Source of the DNA: Rubripirellula reticaptiva
GTDB lineage: Bacteria > Planctomycetota > Planctomycetia > Pirellulales > Pirellulaceae
Reading direction: 5' to 3'
DNA: 64,000 nt
Assembly: GCF_007860175.1 (NCBI RefSeq)
Contig: NZ_SJPX01000002.1
Span: forward strand, 1 to 64,000
The notes below the pieces were generated by a model. That model saw only the letters and a list, made by a program, of their open reading frames with translations. It made no database searches and was not told the origin of the DNA. The position numbers were made by a program, and so were the translations under genes. The stretch's first letter is position 1. Each line of letters starts with the position of its first letter. This document shows positions 50,580-60,300 of this stretch, piece by piece.

Positions 50580-52622
50580 ATGAGTTCTACGATATCGGTC
50601 AGTCCTGAAACCCTGACTCGGGTCTTGCAGCGAATGTGCGGTGCCGACCCGAATTCATCGAGCGCATCCGAACGAGACTTGCAAGTGGCGATTCGCCAAG
50701 CAAAGAAGCGAGTCAACCTCGATCCCAACGACCATCATTTCCAAACTGTCCTTGCCGCTTGGGAGTGCTTGGATGATGAACCGCAATTGGCCATGGAACG
50801 ATTGCGTCCGTTTCTTGGGTCTGCGGAAGCGTCAGCCGACACGCTAACCATTGCGGGTTACGCGAGCGTTCAGTCGGACCAGTATGAGCAAGCACGACAG
50901 ATGTTTGATCGCGTTGTCAAACTGGATCCACATCGTTGCGAGTGTTGGACGATGCTTGGTCGTATCGCGTCCCATGCCGAACAGTCCGATTGGGCGATTG
51001 AATTCCATAAGCGGGCGATTGCCTTTGGTGATGACTGCAGTGAGTCGGCGATCGAGTTGTCTGGCATCTACGTGCGACATAAACGGTTGGACGACGCCAT
51101 CCATATGCTTCGAGTCACTTTGCTGCGGCAGCGCAATCACCCCAAACTGAATCGAACGCTCGCCCGACTGCTGCGCAAACGCAGCATCCTGTTAGGACGA
51201 CAAGGGAAACGTGTAGCCCGACAACGAATCACCGAAGAACGACTACAGTGCCTGCGATCAGCCAACGGTGCTGCACCTCGCCCCGATAGCTACGTTCGCC
51301 AAGGACGAATCGAGGCCCGACTAGAACGATACGACGAGGCTAGGCGGTCATTCGAACAGGCTGTGCGACTGGCACCCGATTGTGCCACTTCGCTGGCCCA
51401 TTTGGCCAATGCCAACGTCGACCGAGGCGAACTGTCGCTGGCGATCGAACAGTTCGAAGCCGCAATTCGAATTGCTCCGGAACACTCAGCAACCCACTTC
51501 AAGTATTCGCGAGCAAAAAAATTCAGTGATAATGCCGCCACTCGCGATTACATCGCAAAGCTGCAGTCAATTTTAAGCCAGGACTCTCTATCGCTAAGAA
51601 GTCAAGTGCATCTACGGTTTGCGCTTGCAAAAGTCTTTGACGACCTAAAACAGTACGATCTCGCTTGGAAAAACTACGATCTCGCGAATTGCCTTAAACC
51701 GGGACACACCGAACATCAGAGCAGTGACAACCAAGCCGAAGCCCGACCCAAAAAGCCACGCCCCAAATCTGAAACCAAACCGCTGAAGCGAATTGCTGAA
51801 GGCGCAATCCGGTTTTTCAACCAGGATCTGTTTGCCGCCAATCCGAACACCGGCGTTCGACGCGATGAGGTTGCCCCCATTTTCGTCGTTGGAATGCCGA
51901 GGTCGGGAACGACTTTGACGGAACAGATCCTAACCAGTCACCCCGAAATTGCCGGTGCGGGGGAACTGAAATCGATCAACAACATTCGGCGTGGAATTGA
52001 GCACGAGATCCGAAACAGAGCCAGAAAGTCATCCACCAAGCCATGTGCCTATCCCGAATCGCTGATGCAGATGGACCGGCATCGACTACAGACGTTTGCG
52101 AATGAGTACCTGAACGAACTGAATACGTTTCGGACGCACGAGCGTTTGGTTACCGATAAGATGCCTACCAATTTCATGCATTTGGGTTTGATCGCCTTAA
52201 TGTTTCCCGATGCAAAGGTAATTCACTGTCGGCGCGACCCACTGGACGTGCTGGTTTCATGCTACTGCCAAAACCTAAACCCACCGTTTTGTGACTTGAA
52301 CGCTCTGGCTTACTACTATCGCCAGTATCAACAGATGATGGACCATTTTGAACGAACACTCCCGATCAAAATCCACCATATCTCGTATGAAGAAACGGTC
52401 GTTGACTGCGAACGGGTTGCCCGCGGAATGATTGATCATTGCGGGCTTTCTTGGGATCCCGCTTGCATAAAGTTTCATCAAAACCGTCGATCCGTCCACA
52501 CACCTAGCAAATGGCAAGTCCGACAACCGATGTACACCTCGTCGGTCCAGAAATGGAAACGTTTCGAAACCCATCTGCAACCGATCATGGAAGAACTGTA
52601 CGAGACGCAAGTCAGCAACTGA
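50580..52622 (+). CDS. TPR-repeat sulfotransferase
   Basis: A 680-residue cytoplasmic protein. Residues about 40-375 hold TPR-like helical repeats (AMERLRPFLGSAEASADTL, ARQMFDRVVKLDPHRCECW, ARRSFEQAVRLAPDCATSL, AIEQFEAAIRIAPEHSATH). Residues about 430-675 form a PAPS-dependent sulfotransferase domain. Its 5'-phosphosulfate loop is VVGMPRSGTTLTEQIL (436-451). The acidic residue E462 in GAGEL is placed like the catalytic Glu of tyrosylprotein sulfotransferases. The 3'-phosphate motif is VIHCRRDPLDVLVSCY (547-562). AGGGG lies five bases before the ATG at 50580. There is no signal peptide, so modification would occur before export unless PAPS is available outside. It is the last gene of the cluster. 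Protein tyrosine as acceptor is inferred from context; glycans or lipids remain possible. Confidence 0.88.
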   Translation: MSSTISVSPETLTRVLQRMCGADPNSSSASERDLQVAIRQAKKRVNLDPNDHHFQTVLAAWECLDDEPQLAMERLRPFLGSAEASADTLTIAGYASVQSDQYEQARQMFDRVVKLDPHRCECWTMLGRIASHAEQSDWAIEFHKRAIAFGDDCSESAIELSGIYVRHKRLDDAIHMLRVTLLRQRNHPKLNRTLARLLRKRSILLGRQGKRVARQRITEERLQCLRSANGAAPRPDSYVRQGRIEARLERYDEARRSFEQAVRLAPDCATSLAHLANANVDRGELSLAIEQFEAAIRIAPEHSATHFKYSRAKKFSDNAATRDYIAKLQSILSQDSLSLRSQVHLRFALAKVFDDLKQYDLAWKNYDLANCLKPGHTEHQSSDNQAEARPKKPRPKSETKPLKRIAEGAIRFFNQDLFAANPNTGVRRDEVAPIFVVGMPRSGTTLTEQILTSHPEIAGAGELKSINNIRRGIEHEIRNRARKSSTKPCAYPESLMQMDRHRLQTFANEYLNELNTFRTHERLVTDKMPTNFMHLGLIALMFPDAKVIHCRRDPLDVLVSCYCQNLNPPFCDLNALAYYYRQYQQMMDHFERTLPIKIHHISYEETVVDCERVARGMIDHCGLSWDPACIKFHQNRRSVHTPSKWQVRQPMYTSSVQKWKRFETHLQPIMEELYETQVSN

Positions 52623-52630
52623 TCGCTGCT

Positions 52631-52652
52631 GTTTGCTTCAGTGCAAGCAAAC
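52631..52652 (+). terminator. Hairpin after the sulfotransferase gene
   Basis: GTTTGCTT (52631-52638) pairs perfectly with AAGCAAAC (52645-52652) around a six-base loop, eight bases past the stop codon. There is no T-run, so it may be a weak terminator or an mRNA-end stabiliser for the three-gene cluster. Confidence 0.35.
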
Positions 52653-53526
52653 GTTCAGTGGCTACTCATTGGTTAAGACCGCTGCCACACGAAGCAATAA
52701 AAATCGACAGCGCCGCGGGCGTTCCTTCAATCGATCCAGCCAAAAGCAGAGGATCGCTCGAACTGCACAGCCACTTCTGATTGCGCCCAGCAGCTTCGCT
52801 GGACAGCCTTTCCGCCGTTCCCGCTGCTCGCGTGAACGTGCCAACGAACTTCTTTCCAAAATCACGCCAACCATGAAAGTCTCGTACCAGCCGCGATAAA
52901 ATCAGCACCAAATCCAATAAAATCGAGCCAGCCTTGTCGTCCCGTAGCTGGCGCTAACCCGGTTTATTAACTCCGAACAAATCAACACCGAACTAGACGA
53001 CCCCACTTCTTCCGCGCGGTGCCCGCTGCCGTCGACGTCCGCGGACATGAATTCAAGGGACGCAGGAAATCAGTAACGAGAATCGTTTCAAGTGCTTGCC
53101 ACCGTCAACGCCTCCCTCGCCCCCCGTTTTCTTCTTAGCCTGAAATTCAAGAGTTGCTTTGCGAAGGATCGATGCTTTTTCGAACGGAAGAAAACACCGC
53201 GGCCATTCTGGGGCGAGGTATTTTTCATGTGCAGCGGCGGGGTCTTCCAACCTCCAGACGGGTGCTTGCTCAGGTATAGCATTCGGTCCGCCCCTCCTTT
53301 GGGCATTCACAAGAATGCAACGTCGTGGAGAACTCGTCCTTTTCTCTCGATTTCCCGGAACGTAAAGCGGAATTGAGAGTTAGATACAGCTAACGACTAC
53401 GCGCGCTGCTTAAACGTCACAGTCTAACGGATCGACTTCTCGTTTCAGAGCATGCTCATTCCGCTGTTGGATGCGGCGTATCAGTTATCAATCCTGCTTG
53501 TTTCTTGCCATTTTGAGGTGCAGTTA
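52653..53526. other. Long region without a supported gene
   Basis: About 870 bases before the pseudopilin gene. From about 53050 to 53380 several overlapping open frames run on both strands, none with a signal peptide, domain or ribosome-binding site that I recognise. That dense two-strand openness, together with the neighbouring 55-kb segment, suggests decayed or repeated mobile DNA rather than a gene, but I cannot show terminal repeats here. Confidence 0.45.
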
Positions 53527-54750
53527 GTGAAAAAGTACAATCCCAGAGCCGGCTTTACCCTCGTAGAGCTTCTCGTTGTGATCGCAATCATCGGAGTCCT
53601 GGTTGGGCTTCTGCTACCGGCCGTTCAGGCCGCACGCGAAGCAGCCCGCCGCATGAGTTGCAGCAACAATTTCAAGCAACTTGGCTTGTCAATGCACAAC
53701 TACCACTCGGCCTACCAAGCTTTGCCGATGCAAGGTACAGGGACCCGAACGGCGGTCGGCAACAATGACTGGGATAATCTCGATGGTTCCAACAATTATC
53801 GGCTCTCGATTTTGGTCGGAATGATTCCCTTCATCGAGCAACAAGCGTTGTGGGAAATGATCTCCAATCCATCGGCGCAGCGTACGGATGGCAGCACTAC
53901 GACGACTCCCGGAACGGCCACCGTGCCGTGGCCTGCGATGGGTCCAACGCCCGATCGATTGGCATACGTTCCTTGGGCAAGCGAAATCCCAGGCTTGCGT
54001 TGTCCCAGCGATCCTGGCACAGGTTTACCGGCCTTGGGGCGGACCAATTACGGTGCTTGCCTAGGTGACTCAGCGGTGTACAGCCGCGACAGTTACCTCA
54101 ACATCGCCCCCGGAGCATATCCTTATGCCGCGACGACTGGAACTGCGAGCAACGCAACTGCTGCCTACCGTGGTGCGTTCATGCAGGGGCGTCAGACTAA
54201 ATTCCGAGATATTCTTGATGGATTGTCCAATACAATCGTCATGGGTGAATTAGCAACGGATTTGGGCGACAATGATGCACGGACGTCGTTGCCGACGAAC
54301 GCTCCATACGGTGCTGCTGCTGAAAAAGCTGATTGCCGGCTCAACCCCTCATACGGAACCTTGCAGGTAGATCCGATTCGCCCACAATTTTGGAATTCGG
54401 CTGCGACCGTCAACACTAATTTTGGGCGTGGCTTCCGTTGGGCTGATCGCATGCCGGTTTACACATGCGTCTTCACCATCTTGGGGCCCAACAAGGCACT
54501 CTGCTCAGAACGCGACGATCGACGTGATGCCGTGACATCTGTATCGAGCCGTCACCAAGGCGGGGCGCACGTGCTGATGGGTGACGGTGCAGTGAAGTTC
54601 ATCACCGACTCGATCGAGGCTGGCAATTCCAACGCAATTCAGCACAGCACTCATGCTGGCGCTCCAGCGAACGGTCTCGTCAGCGATTATGGCGTTTGGG
54701 GAGCCCTGGGGACTCGGGCTTCAAAAGAGACCATAAGTGAAGATTTCTAG
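53527..54750 (+). CDS. DUF1559 pseudopilin-like protein
   Basis: A 407-residue protein of the planctomycete DUF1559 (SBP_bac_10-like) family. It begins with a type IV prepilin-like leader: [20 protein letters not shown], where Gly before Phe marks the prepilin peptidase site and Glu at +5 is present. The family signature [36 protein letters not shown] follows. The globular part contains [16 protein letters not shown] and [16 protein letters not shown], and it ends with the family block [21 protein letters not shown]. The GTG at 53527 has GAGG eight bases upstream and places the leader correctly; an ATG at 53452 would put 25 hydrophobic residues before it. It is followed by a strong terminator. 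Hundreds of paralogues per genome are typical of planctomycetes; function unknown. Confidence 0.92.
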   Translation: MKKYNPRAGFTLVELLVVIAIIGVLVGLLLPAVQAAREAARRMSCSNNFKQLGLSMHNYHSAYQALPMQGTGTRTAVGNNDWDNLDGSNNYRLSILVGMIPFIEQQALWEMISNPSAQRTDGSTTTTPGTATVPWPAMGPTPDRLAYVPWASEIPGLRCPSDPGTGLPALGRTNYGACLGDSAVYSRDSYLNIAPGAYPYAATTGTASNATAAYRGAFMQGRQTKFRDILDGLSNTIVMGELATDLGDNDARTSLPTNAPYGAAAEKADCRLNPSYGTLQVDPIRPQFWNSAATVNTNFGRGFRWADRMPVYTCVFTILGPNKALCSERDDRRDAVTSVSSRHQGGAHVLMGDGAVKFITDSIEAGNSNAIQHSTHAGAPANGLVSDYGVWGALGTRASKETISEDF

Positions 54751-54775
54751 TCGATCGTCAATCGCAAAAAAAAAG

Positions 54776-54813
54776 AAACCTCTGTTGCTTTCTCAAGCAA
54801 CAGAGGTTTTTTT
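54776..54813. terminator. Strong bidirectional terminator
   Basis: A perfect 15-bp stem (AAACCTCTGTTGCTT at 54776-54790 with AAGCAACAGAGGTTT at 54794-54808) has a three-base loop. It is followed by a T-run to 54812 and preceded by a long A-run on the plus strand. It sits between the convergent pseudopilin and small lipoprotein genes and can serve both. Confidence 0.9.
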
Positions 54814-54868
54814 GTAGTCACTCCGCAAACACAATCGCGATCGAAAAACAATTGCTTTCGAGCAAGAG

Positions 54869-55036
54869 CTACTTCGGCTCTTTGTAGTTGTCGTAGGCGT
54901 CACCTTCGGACTGAGCCTGGTATTCTTCGACCGTCTGCGTGTCGACACCGGTAGGTGCGGTGACATCTGTACTCTTGCTACAGCCAAGCGATACTAATAC
55001 CAGCACGACGCCCCAGAGTAACATCGTTCGATTCAT
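54869..55036 (-). CDS. Small lipoprotein, 55 residues
   Basis: A short gene starting with ATG at 55036, with AGGATG about eight bases upstream. The product begins MNRTMLLWGVVLVLVSLGC, where LGC is a good lipobox (Cys19). The mature peptide has only 37 residues, is hydrophilic and contains repeated Tyr and acidic residues (EEYQAQSEGDAYDNYKEPK). Small lipoproteins of this type often lie beside DUF1559 genes in planctomycetes (from memory, not checked); here the two are convergent across a shared terminator. Function unknown. Confidence 0.75.
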   Translation of the reverse strand: MNRTMLLWGVVLVLVSLGCSKSTDVTAPTGVDTQTVEEYQAQSEGDAYDNYKEPK

Positions 55037-55198
55037 TCTTGTAACCATCCTATGACGTTTAAAAATTGACGGGGTTAAGGTACCCGCTCATCACTATCAT
55101 ATCGCGTCCGCTTTATTCGACTATAGCTCTCGGCGATGCCAGCGTGTTTGTTTCGATCGAACACGTCTCAGCAGATCAATGACCATCGTTGGCCAGCG

Positions 55199-55377
55199 AA
55201 GAAAACGGGACGGTGCTTTTGGATTTGGTCGCTTGCGATGACAACCTGCTGGGCACAAGGTCTGCCAAAGTCCATGGCGCTGAACCATTTCCTCAGTCCC
55301 CTCTTTACGACCGTAGTGCCGCGATCGATCATCACATGTTTGCAACGCCATCAATCTGACTCGCGTCCCGTTTTCTT
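55199..55377. mobile_element. MITE-like segment with 14-bp terminal inverted repeats
   Basis: AAGAAAACGGGACG at 55199-55212 is repeated exactly inverted as CGTCCCGTTTTCTT at 55364-55377, giving a 179-bp segment with perfect 14-bp ends. There is no transposase inside and no clear target duplication at the edges. Open frames that cross it do not resemble known proteins. The size and ends fit a miniature inverted-repeat element, but a single copy cannot prove mobility. It lies just beyond the 3' end of the hydrolase pseudogene. Confidence 0.4.
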
Positions 55378-55386
55378 GACGGGAGG

Positions 55387-56140
55387 TCAACGATTGTTTT
55401 GCTGTCCTAGCATCCAACGAAACAGTTCTTCGTTGCGATAGGTCTCGGTCCACGCATCGTGCTTCGCGTCCGGATAGACAGTGAACCTCGCTTCGTTGCC
55501 AGCCGAATGCAACGCGTCGACCATCTGCTGCGATTCCGAGACAGGAATCAAATCGTCCTGGCGACCATGGAAAGCCCAGACGGGCAGATGTTTGATTTTT
55601 TTCGCGTAGGGCGGATCGCCACCACCGCAAAGGGGCACCAAACAAGCGAACCGGTTGGGGTTCTGGATCGCTAAACGCCATGCCCTATCCGCCACGACTC
55701 ATCCCCGTCAAGTAAATACGAGTTGAATCGACCACGTAACGACTGACCACATCGTCGACCAGGGCCATCAACGTCTGATCGTCCCACAATGGGGCAATAC
55801 TTGGGTTTTGCGGCGATACGACGATGAAGGGAAACTCTTTGCTTTCGTCGATCAATCGAGGTGGCCCGTGGGTCTCAACCTTCGCGATGTCATTACCGCC
55901 TTCACCGCCGCCGTGCAGAAACAGCAGCAGCGGAACCTTACCCTGATCATTCTGAACGTCCGCAACCGCGAGAGCATTCGGATCAGGCTGGTACAGCAGG
56001 TATTAAAACGATCGCGATTCATCGACATTAAATCCTTTGACACTCTGTTCGTCCGCACAGGCCACCGACGGGGCAAACTCCAACCCCGCGCAAGCCACCA
56101 TACAAACAACCGCGCCACAGATTTGTCGTCGAACCGTCAT
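55387..56140 (-). pseudogene. Secreted alpha/beta-hydrolase (carboxylesterase/prolyl oligopeptidase-like) pseudogene
   Basis: The reading starts at an ATG at 56140 with a signal peptide (TVRRQICGAVVCMVACAG). It meets a TAA at 56003-56005 (codon 46), then continues in the same frame through YLLYQPDPNALAV, KVPLLLFLHGGGEGG and IVVSPQNPS to the nucleophile elbow TGMSRGG. There a TAG at 55685-55687 coincides with a shift of frame. The remainder reads AWRLAIQNPNRFACLVPLCG, LPVWAFHGRQDDLIPV (catalytic Asp region) and DAKHDAWTETY (catalytic His), ending at 55387. In an intact relative the elbow would continue GGYG-W-LAIQ. Two stops plus a frame change indicate a recently inactivated gene. It starts 11 bases after the galactose mutarotase stop, so it was the second gene of that operon. 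Confidence 0.8.
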
Positions 56141-56151
56141 CTTGGTTCCAG

Positions 56152-57261
56152 CTATTTTTGAGTCGAAAACGCAAACACTGTCGTCGACTGATAAGCCTTG
56201 TCAGGCGTGACAATGGTTGATGGAAAGTTCGGCTGATTGGGGCTGTCGGGATAGTGCTGAGTTTCTAGACAGAAGCCACCTCGATGGACGTAGCTTTTCC
56301 CCGACTTTCCCTTCAGTCGTCCGTCTAAGAAATTCCCGCAATAGAATTGCACTCCCGGCTCGGTGGTCGTAATCTCGAGGACACGCCCAGTGGTTGGTTC
56401 GAAAACACGCGCGGCCAGCCCCATTTCGCCATACGGTTTGTCCAATACAAAGTTATGGTCGTAACCAAGGCCGAATTCAAGTTGCTGTTTTTTCATCGCG
56501 ACATCACGACCAATCGGCTTCGACACTGAAAAGTCGAACGGCGTGCCTTGAACACTCGGTGTCTCGCCTGTCGGAATCAATCCCGAATCGACCGGCGTGT
56601 ACTTTTTAGCATTGATCATCAGTTCGTGATCAAGAATCGTATCTTCGCCCTCGCCCTTCAAATTGAAATAGCTGTGCTGGGTCACATTGACCGGCGTTGC
56701 CTTGTCGGTGGTCGCAGCATAATCAACCGTTAGCGTGTTGCTCTTTTGATCCAGCTTGTAGGTCACCTTCAACTGCAGGTTGCCGGGATAGCCTTCTTCC
56801 ATGTCTTTCGCCAAGTACGACAGTTCCAGCCCTTTGAACTGGTCGCTGTCGATTGGATTAGCGTCCCACACCACCTTGTCGAAACCGATCACACCGCCGT
56901 GCAAATGGTTTTCGTTATTGTTGACGGCAAGCTTGTAGGTTTCGCCATCGAGCGTGAATTGCCCCTTGGCGATTCGATTACCGTAACGTCCGACGACGGC
57001 ACCAAAGTACGGCTTGTCCACCGCATTGATGTAGTCCTCGACGCGGTCATACCCCAGCACAACGTCGCCCATCTTTCCATCACGATCAGGAACAATCATC
57101 GACGTGATGATGGCACCGTAGTTCGTGATCTTGACGGTCATCCCTTTGTCGTTGACCAGCGTGTAAAGCTTGATGGTGTCAAAGTCATTGACGATGACTT
57201 GGGCATCTGCCTTGGCAAAGGTCAGGAAGACGGCAAAGAAACACAGAAGCAAGTTTTTCAT
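56152..57261 (-). CDS. galM: Secreted galactose mutarotase (aldose 1-epimerase)
   Basis: Interconverts the alpha and beta anomers of galactose or related aldoses. The 369-residue product has a signal peptide (KNLLLCFFAVFLTFAKADA, cleavage near 20), so it would act in the periplasm, unlike the cytosolic Escherichia coli enzyme. Family blocks are ITNYGAIITSMIVPDRDG, GRYGNRIAKGQFTLDG, NHLHGGVIGFDKVVW with the catalytic His, NVTQHSYFNLKG with the second His, YDHNFVLD and GVQFYCGNFLDG with the C-terminal catalytic Glu region. All are intact. Downstream on the same strand, 11 bases away, lies the hydrolase pseudogene. Together they suggest a former periplasmic carbohydrate- or ester-processing pair. 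Confidence 0.95.
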   Translation of the reverse strand: MKNLLLCFFAVFLTFAKADAQVIVNDFDTIKLYTLVNDKGMTVKITNYGAIITSMIVPDRDGKMGDVVLGYDRVEDYINAVDKPYFGAVVGRYGNRIAKGQFTLDGETYKLAVNNNENHLHGGVIGFDKVVWDANPIDSDQFKGLELSYLAKDMEEGYPGNLQLKVTYKLDQKSNTLTVDYAATTDKATPVNVTQHSYFNLKGEGEDTILDHELMINAKKYTPVDSGLIPTGETPSVQGTPFDFSVSKPIGRDVAMKKQQLEFGLGYDHNFVLDKPYGEMGLAARVFEPTTGRVLEITTTEPGVQFYCGNFLDGRLKGKSGKSYVHRGGFCLETQHYPDSPNQPNFPSTIVTPDKAYQSTTVFAFSTQK

Positions 57262-57365
57262 GATGCTTTTTCAGAACGAGTAACGGGGCATTTGGCAATA
57301 TCCTACCAAACACCCAGTTTCCATGAACAAAATGTCGAAAGGAATGGAACTCGGAATCAGCCGAA

Positions 57366-60300
57366 TCATGCCGGTGACACTGAATCTCGGTGCACAATCG
57401 AATAAACGCATGGCACCAAAATCAACGTCAGTAGGGTCGAGACCACGATTCCTCCCAGCAGCGCTCGTGCAAGTGGAATCATGGCTTCGTTACCCGGAGC
57501 CCATAGAAACGCCAGCGGCAACATCGAAGCGACCAACGTCAGGGAAGTCATCAGAATCGGCCGCAGTCGAACCTGGGCCGCAGCCAAGGCAGCGTCGTGG
57601 GACGACAGTCCTTCGCGACGACGCCGGTTGGCAAAGTCGACCAACAAAATCGAATTGTTGACAACAACGCCAATCATCATCAAGGTACCCATCAAGGACT
57701 GGATATTCAGATTCGTGTTTGTGAAGTACAGCACCACCAGGACTCCGCCGATTCCAAGTGGAACCGCCAACATGATGATTAACGGGTCGGTGAATGATCG
57801 AAACTGAGCCATCAAGACCAAATAAACCAAGAACGCTGCGACGGCCAATCCAATTCCGAGCAACTTCATTCCCGAACGCATCGTTTCGATGGGACCACGC
57901 AATGTGACCGAGACGCCGTTTTCGAATTCCATGTCCGCCAATGTGGTTTCGATGTCGGCGGCAACCGAACCGATATCACGGTTCGCGACGTTGACGTGAA
58001 CATCGTTGACACGAGCAATGTTGTAGTGCTGGATCTCGCCGGGAATATTGACACGACTAACCGTTGCAATGTTCGACAACGGAATCGTGATCGGACCGTC
58101 GGAAGTTTCCAATGAGAGCGGAATGTTTCGCACGTCCTCCAGCGACTCGAAGTCATTCGACTCATATTGAACGCCCATGAAGAAGTCAGTACCGGATTTA
58201 GGGTCGATCCAAATCGTGGGCGAGTATCCAACGCTAGAACCAAGGGCAGTTAGAACGGTCTGGGCGACTTGTTCTTGATCTACGCCCAAGTACTTGGCTC
58301 TTGTGCGGTCCACTTGGATGTCGAACTGGGGATAGTCGAGTGCCTGCGCGATTTGCACGTCTTCGGTACCCGCGATGGGGCGTACCGCATCGACGATCCG
58401 TTCCGCTGCATCGCGACACTGTTGTAGTGACCCGGCCGAAACCTGAATGCTGATTGGCGTTGCCACACCTTCGCTGAGTGCCATGTTTACGATCCCGCCC
58501 GAGACAAACAGAAACTGTTCAAGCGGATAGTCCGCGGCCAGCTTGCTACGAAGCGATTCGATGTAGTGGCTAGTGCTCTGCGATCGACCTTTTTGCTTCA
58601 GGTTAACAATCAAGTAAGCCGTATCGGGCCCAGAATTCGAGCTTAGTACCGTTGAGAATCCGGCGCCTTTCCCGACGGGTAAGCCGATATTGGAGATGAT
58701 CGTTTCGATTTGCTCTTCGGGGATCATCTCTTTGATGGTGCCCTCGATTCGAGTCACCAATTCTTCGGTTTGATCGAGTGCGGTACCCGGTAACGTCTTA
58801 ACTCGCAACTCAAAGCTGCCCGCGTCGACCTCGGGGAATAGCTCGGTACCGATTTTTGGCCACAACAAGAATGACGCTCCTACACAACCGACGATCAAAA
58901 CCGACGTCAACCCAGGTGCCTTCATCACTGTACTTAAGATTGCTCCATAGAAGCCGTGTGCTTTCGGCTCGCCATTTTCGATTCCTGTGTCGTCACGCTT
59001 GACAAACTTTTCCCGAACAAGCGTCGCACAAAATGCCGGGACGACTGTCAAAGCCAAGATGTAGGAAGCGCCGATTGTTAAGACCGCAGCCAAAGACAGC
59101 GGCGCGAACAAGTACTTGATCATCCCGGTCAAGAAAACGGCTGGCAAAAAGACGGCAAGCGTCGTCAGCGTCCCAGCTAGAATCGCGCCCGAAACTTCGG
59201 CGGTTCCATCGAGTGCAGCTTCGCCAGATGTCTTTCCCATTCGTTGGTGACGAATGATATTTTCGACGACAACGATGCCGGCATCCACAACCGTACCAAT
59301 GGCCAGCGCGATCCCGCCAAGCGTCATCACGTTGATCGTTTGTCCTGTAAACGCAAAACCGAGTGCACCGATCAATACCGCTAACAGGATCGTCGAAACG
59401 ATGATGATCGTTGGCAGAAAACGCCGCAGGAAGATCATCACGACCACACCGACTAGCAATGCGCCTAGCCCGATTTGGTTCAGCAGGTTTTGCATGGCGT
59501 TGCGGATGTAGCTCGATTGGTCCGACACCAACGTGACTTCGGTAGCCTGGGGAATGTCTCCCCGCTCTTTCATCTTAGGAATTTCCGCAGCGATTCCTTC
59601 GTAGATGCGGTCGACGACTTCAATGGTGTTTTCACCAGGTTCGCGAAGCAGCGGACAATAGACGCTTCGTTTGCCGTTGACTCGCACGATGTTGTACTGA
59701 AGCGCGGCATCGTCGACGACTCGCGCGACGTCGCGGATAAAGATTGGCCGACCATTGCGAACCGCGATCGGAATGGCTTCGATTTCGTCGGTATTGGGCA
59801 GCGTGTTGCGAGGATGAATTTGATAGTCCGTTCCGCCCATGCGTGCGGTCCCGGCGGCTAATACGAGATTTGACTTTTGCATTGCCTCGACCACCTCAGA
59901 CGTGCTGACGTGATAGGCGCGAAGTTTCTGGGGGTCGACGTAGACCATCATTTGACGAAACTTGCCGCCGAATGGGTGTGGAATTTGAACGCCTTTCAAT
60001 CCACCCATTTTGTTTCGAACGGCATAGTATCCGATCGTGTAAAGTTCCGACTCGGATAGCCCTTCGCCTGAGATCGCAGCTAGAACAACTGGCAAGTTGG
60101 CAGGTTCGCTGCGCAAGGTGAACGGCCATTCGATTCCCGGTGGCAAGTGAAACATATCACTGGCTTCCAAGTTGACGATATCGTTCATCGCCGAACTAGC
60201 ATCGGCACCGGGTTGAAAGAAGACTTTGATGACCGCCGCACCGGGCACGGTCCTCGACTCTTGATGTTCAATCTTTCCCGCCAAAGTCAAGGCGCGTTCA

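Noticed and set aside
53053-53376. Overlapping open frames on both strands upstream of the pseudopilin
   Set aside because: None has a signal peptide, domain or start signal. Their overlap on both strands points to non-coding or repeated DNA.
55121-55681. 186-codon minus-strand frame overlapping the hydrolase pseudogene 3' part
   Set aside because: It is in a different frame from the recognisable hydrolase residues and crosses the inverted-repeat segment; the composition looks non-coding.
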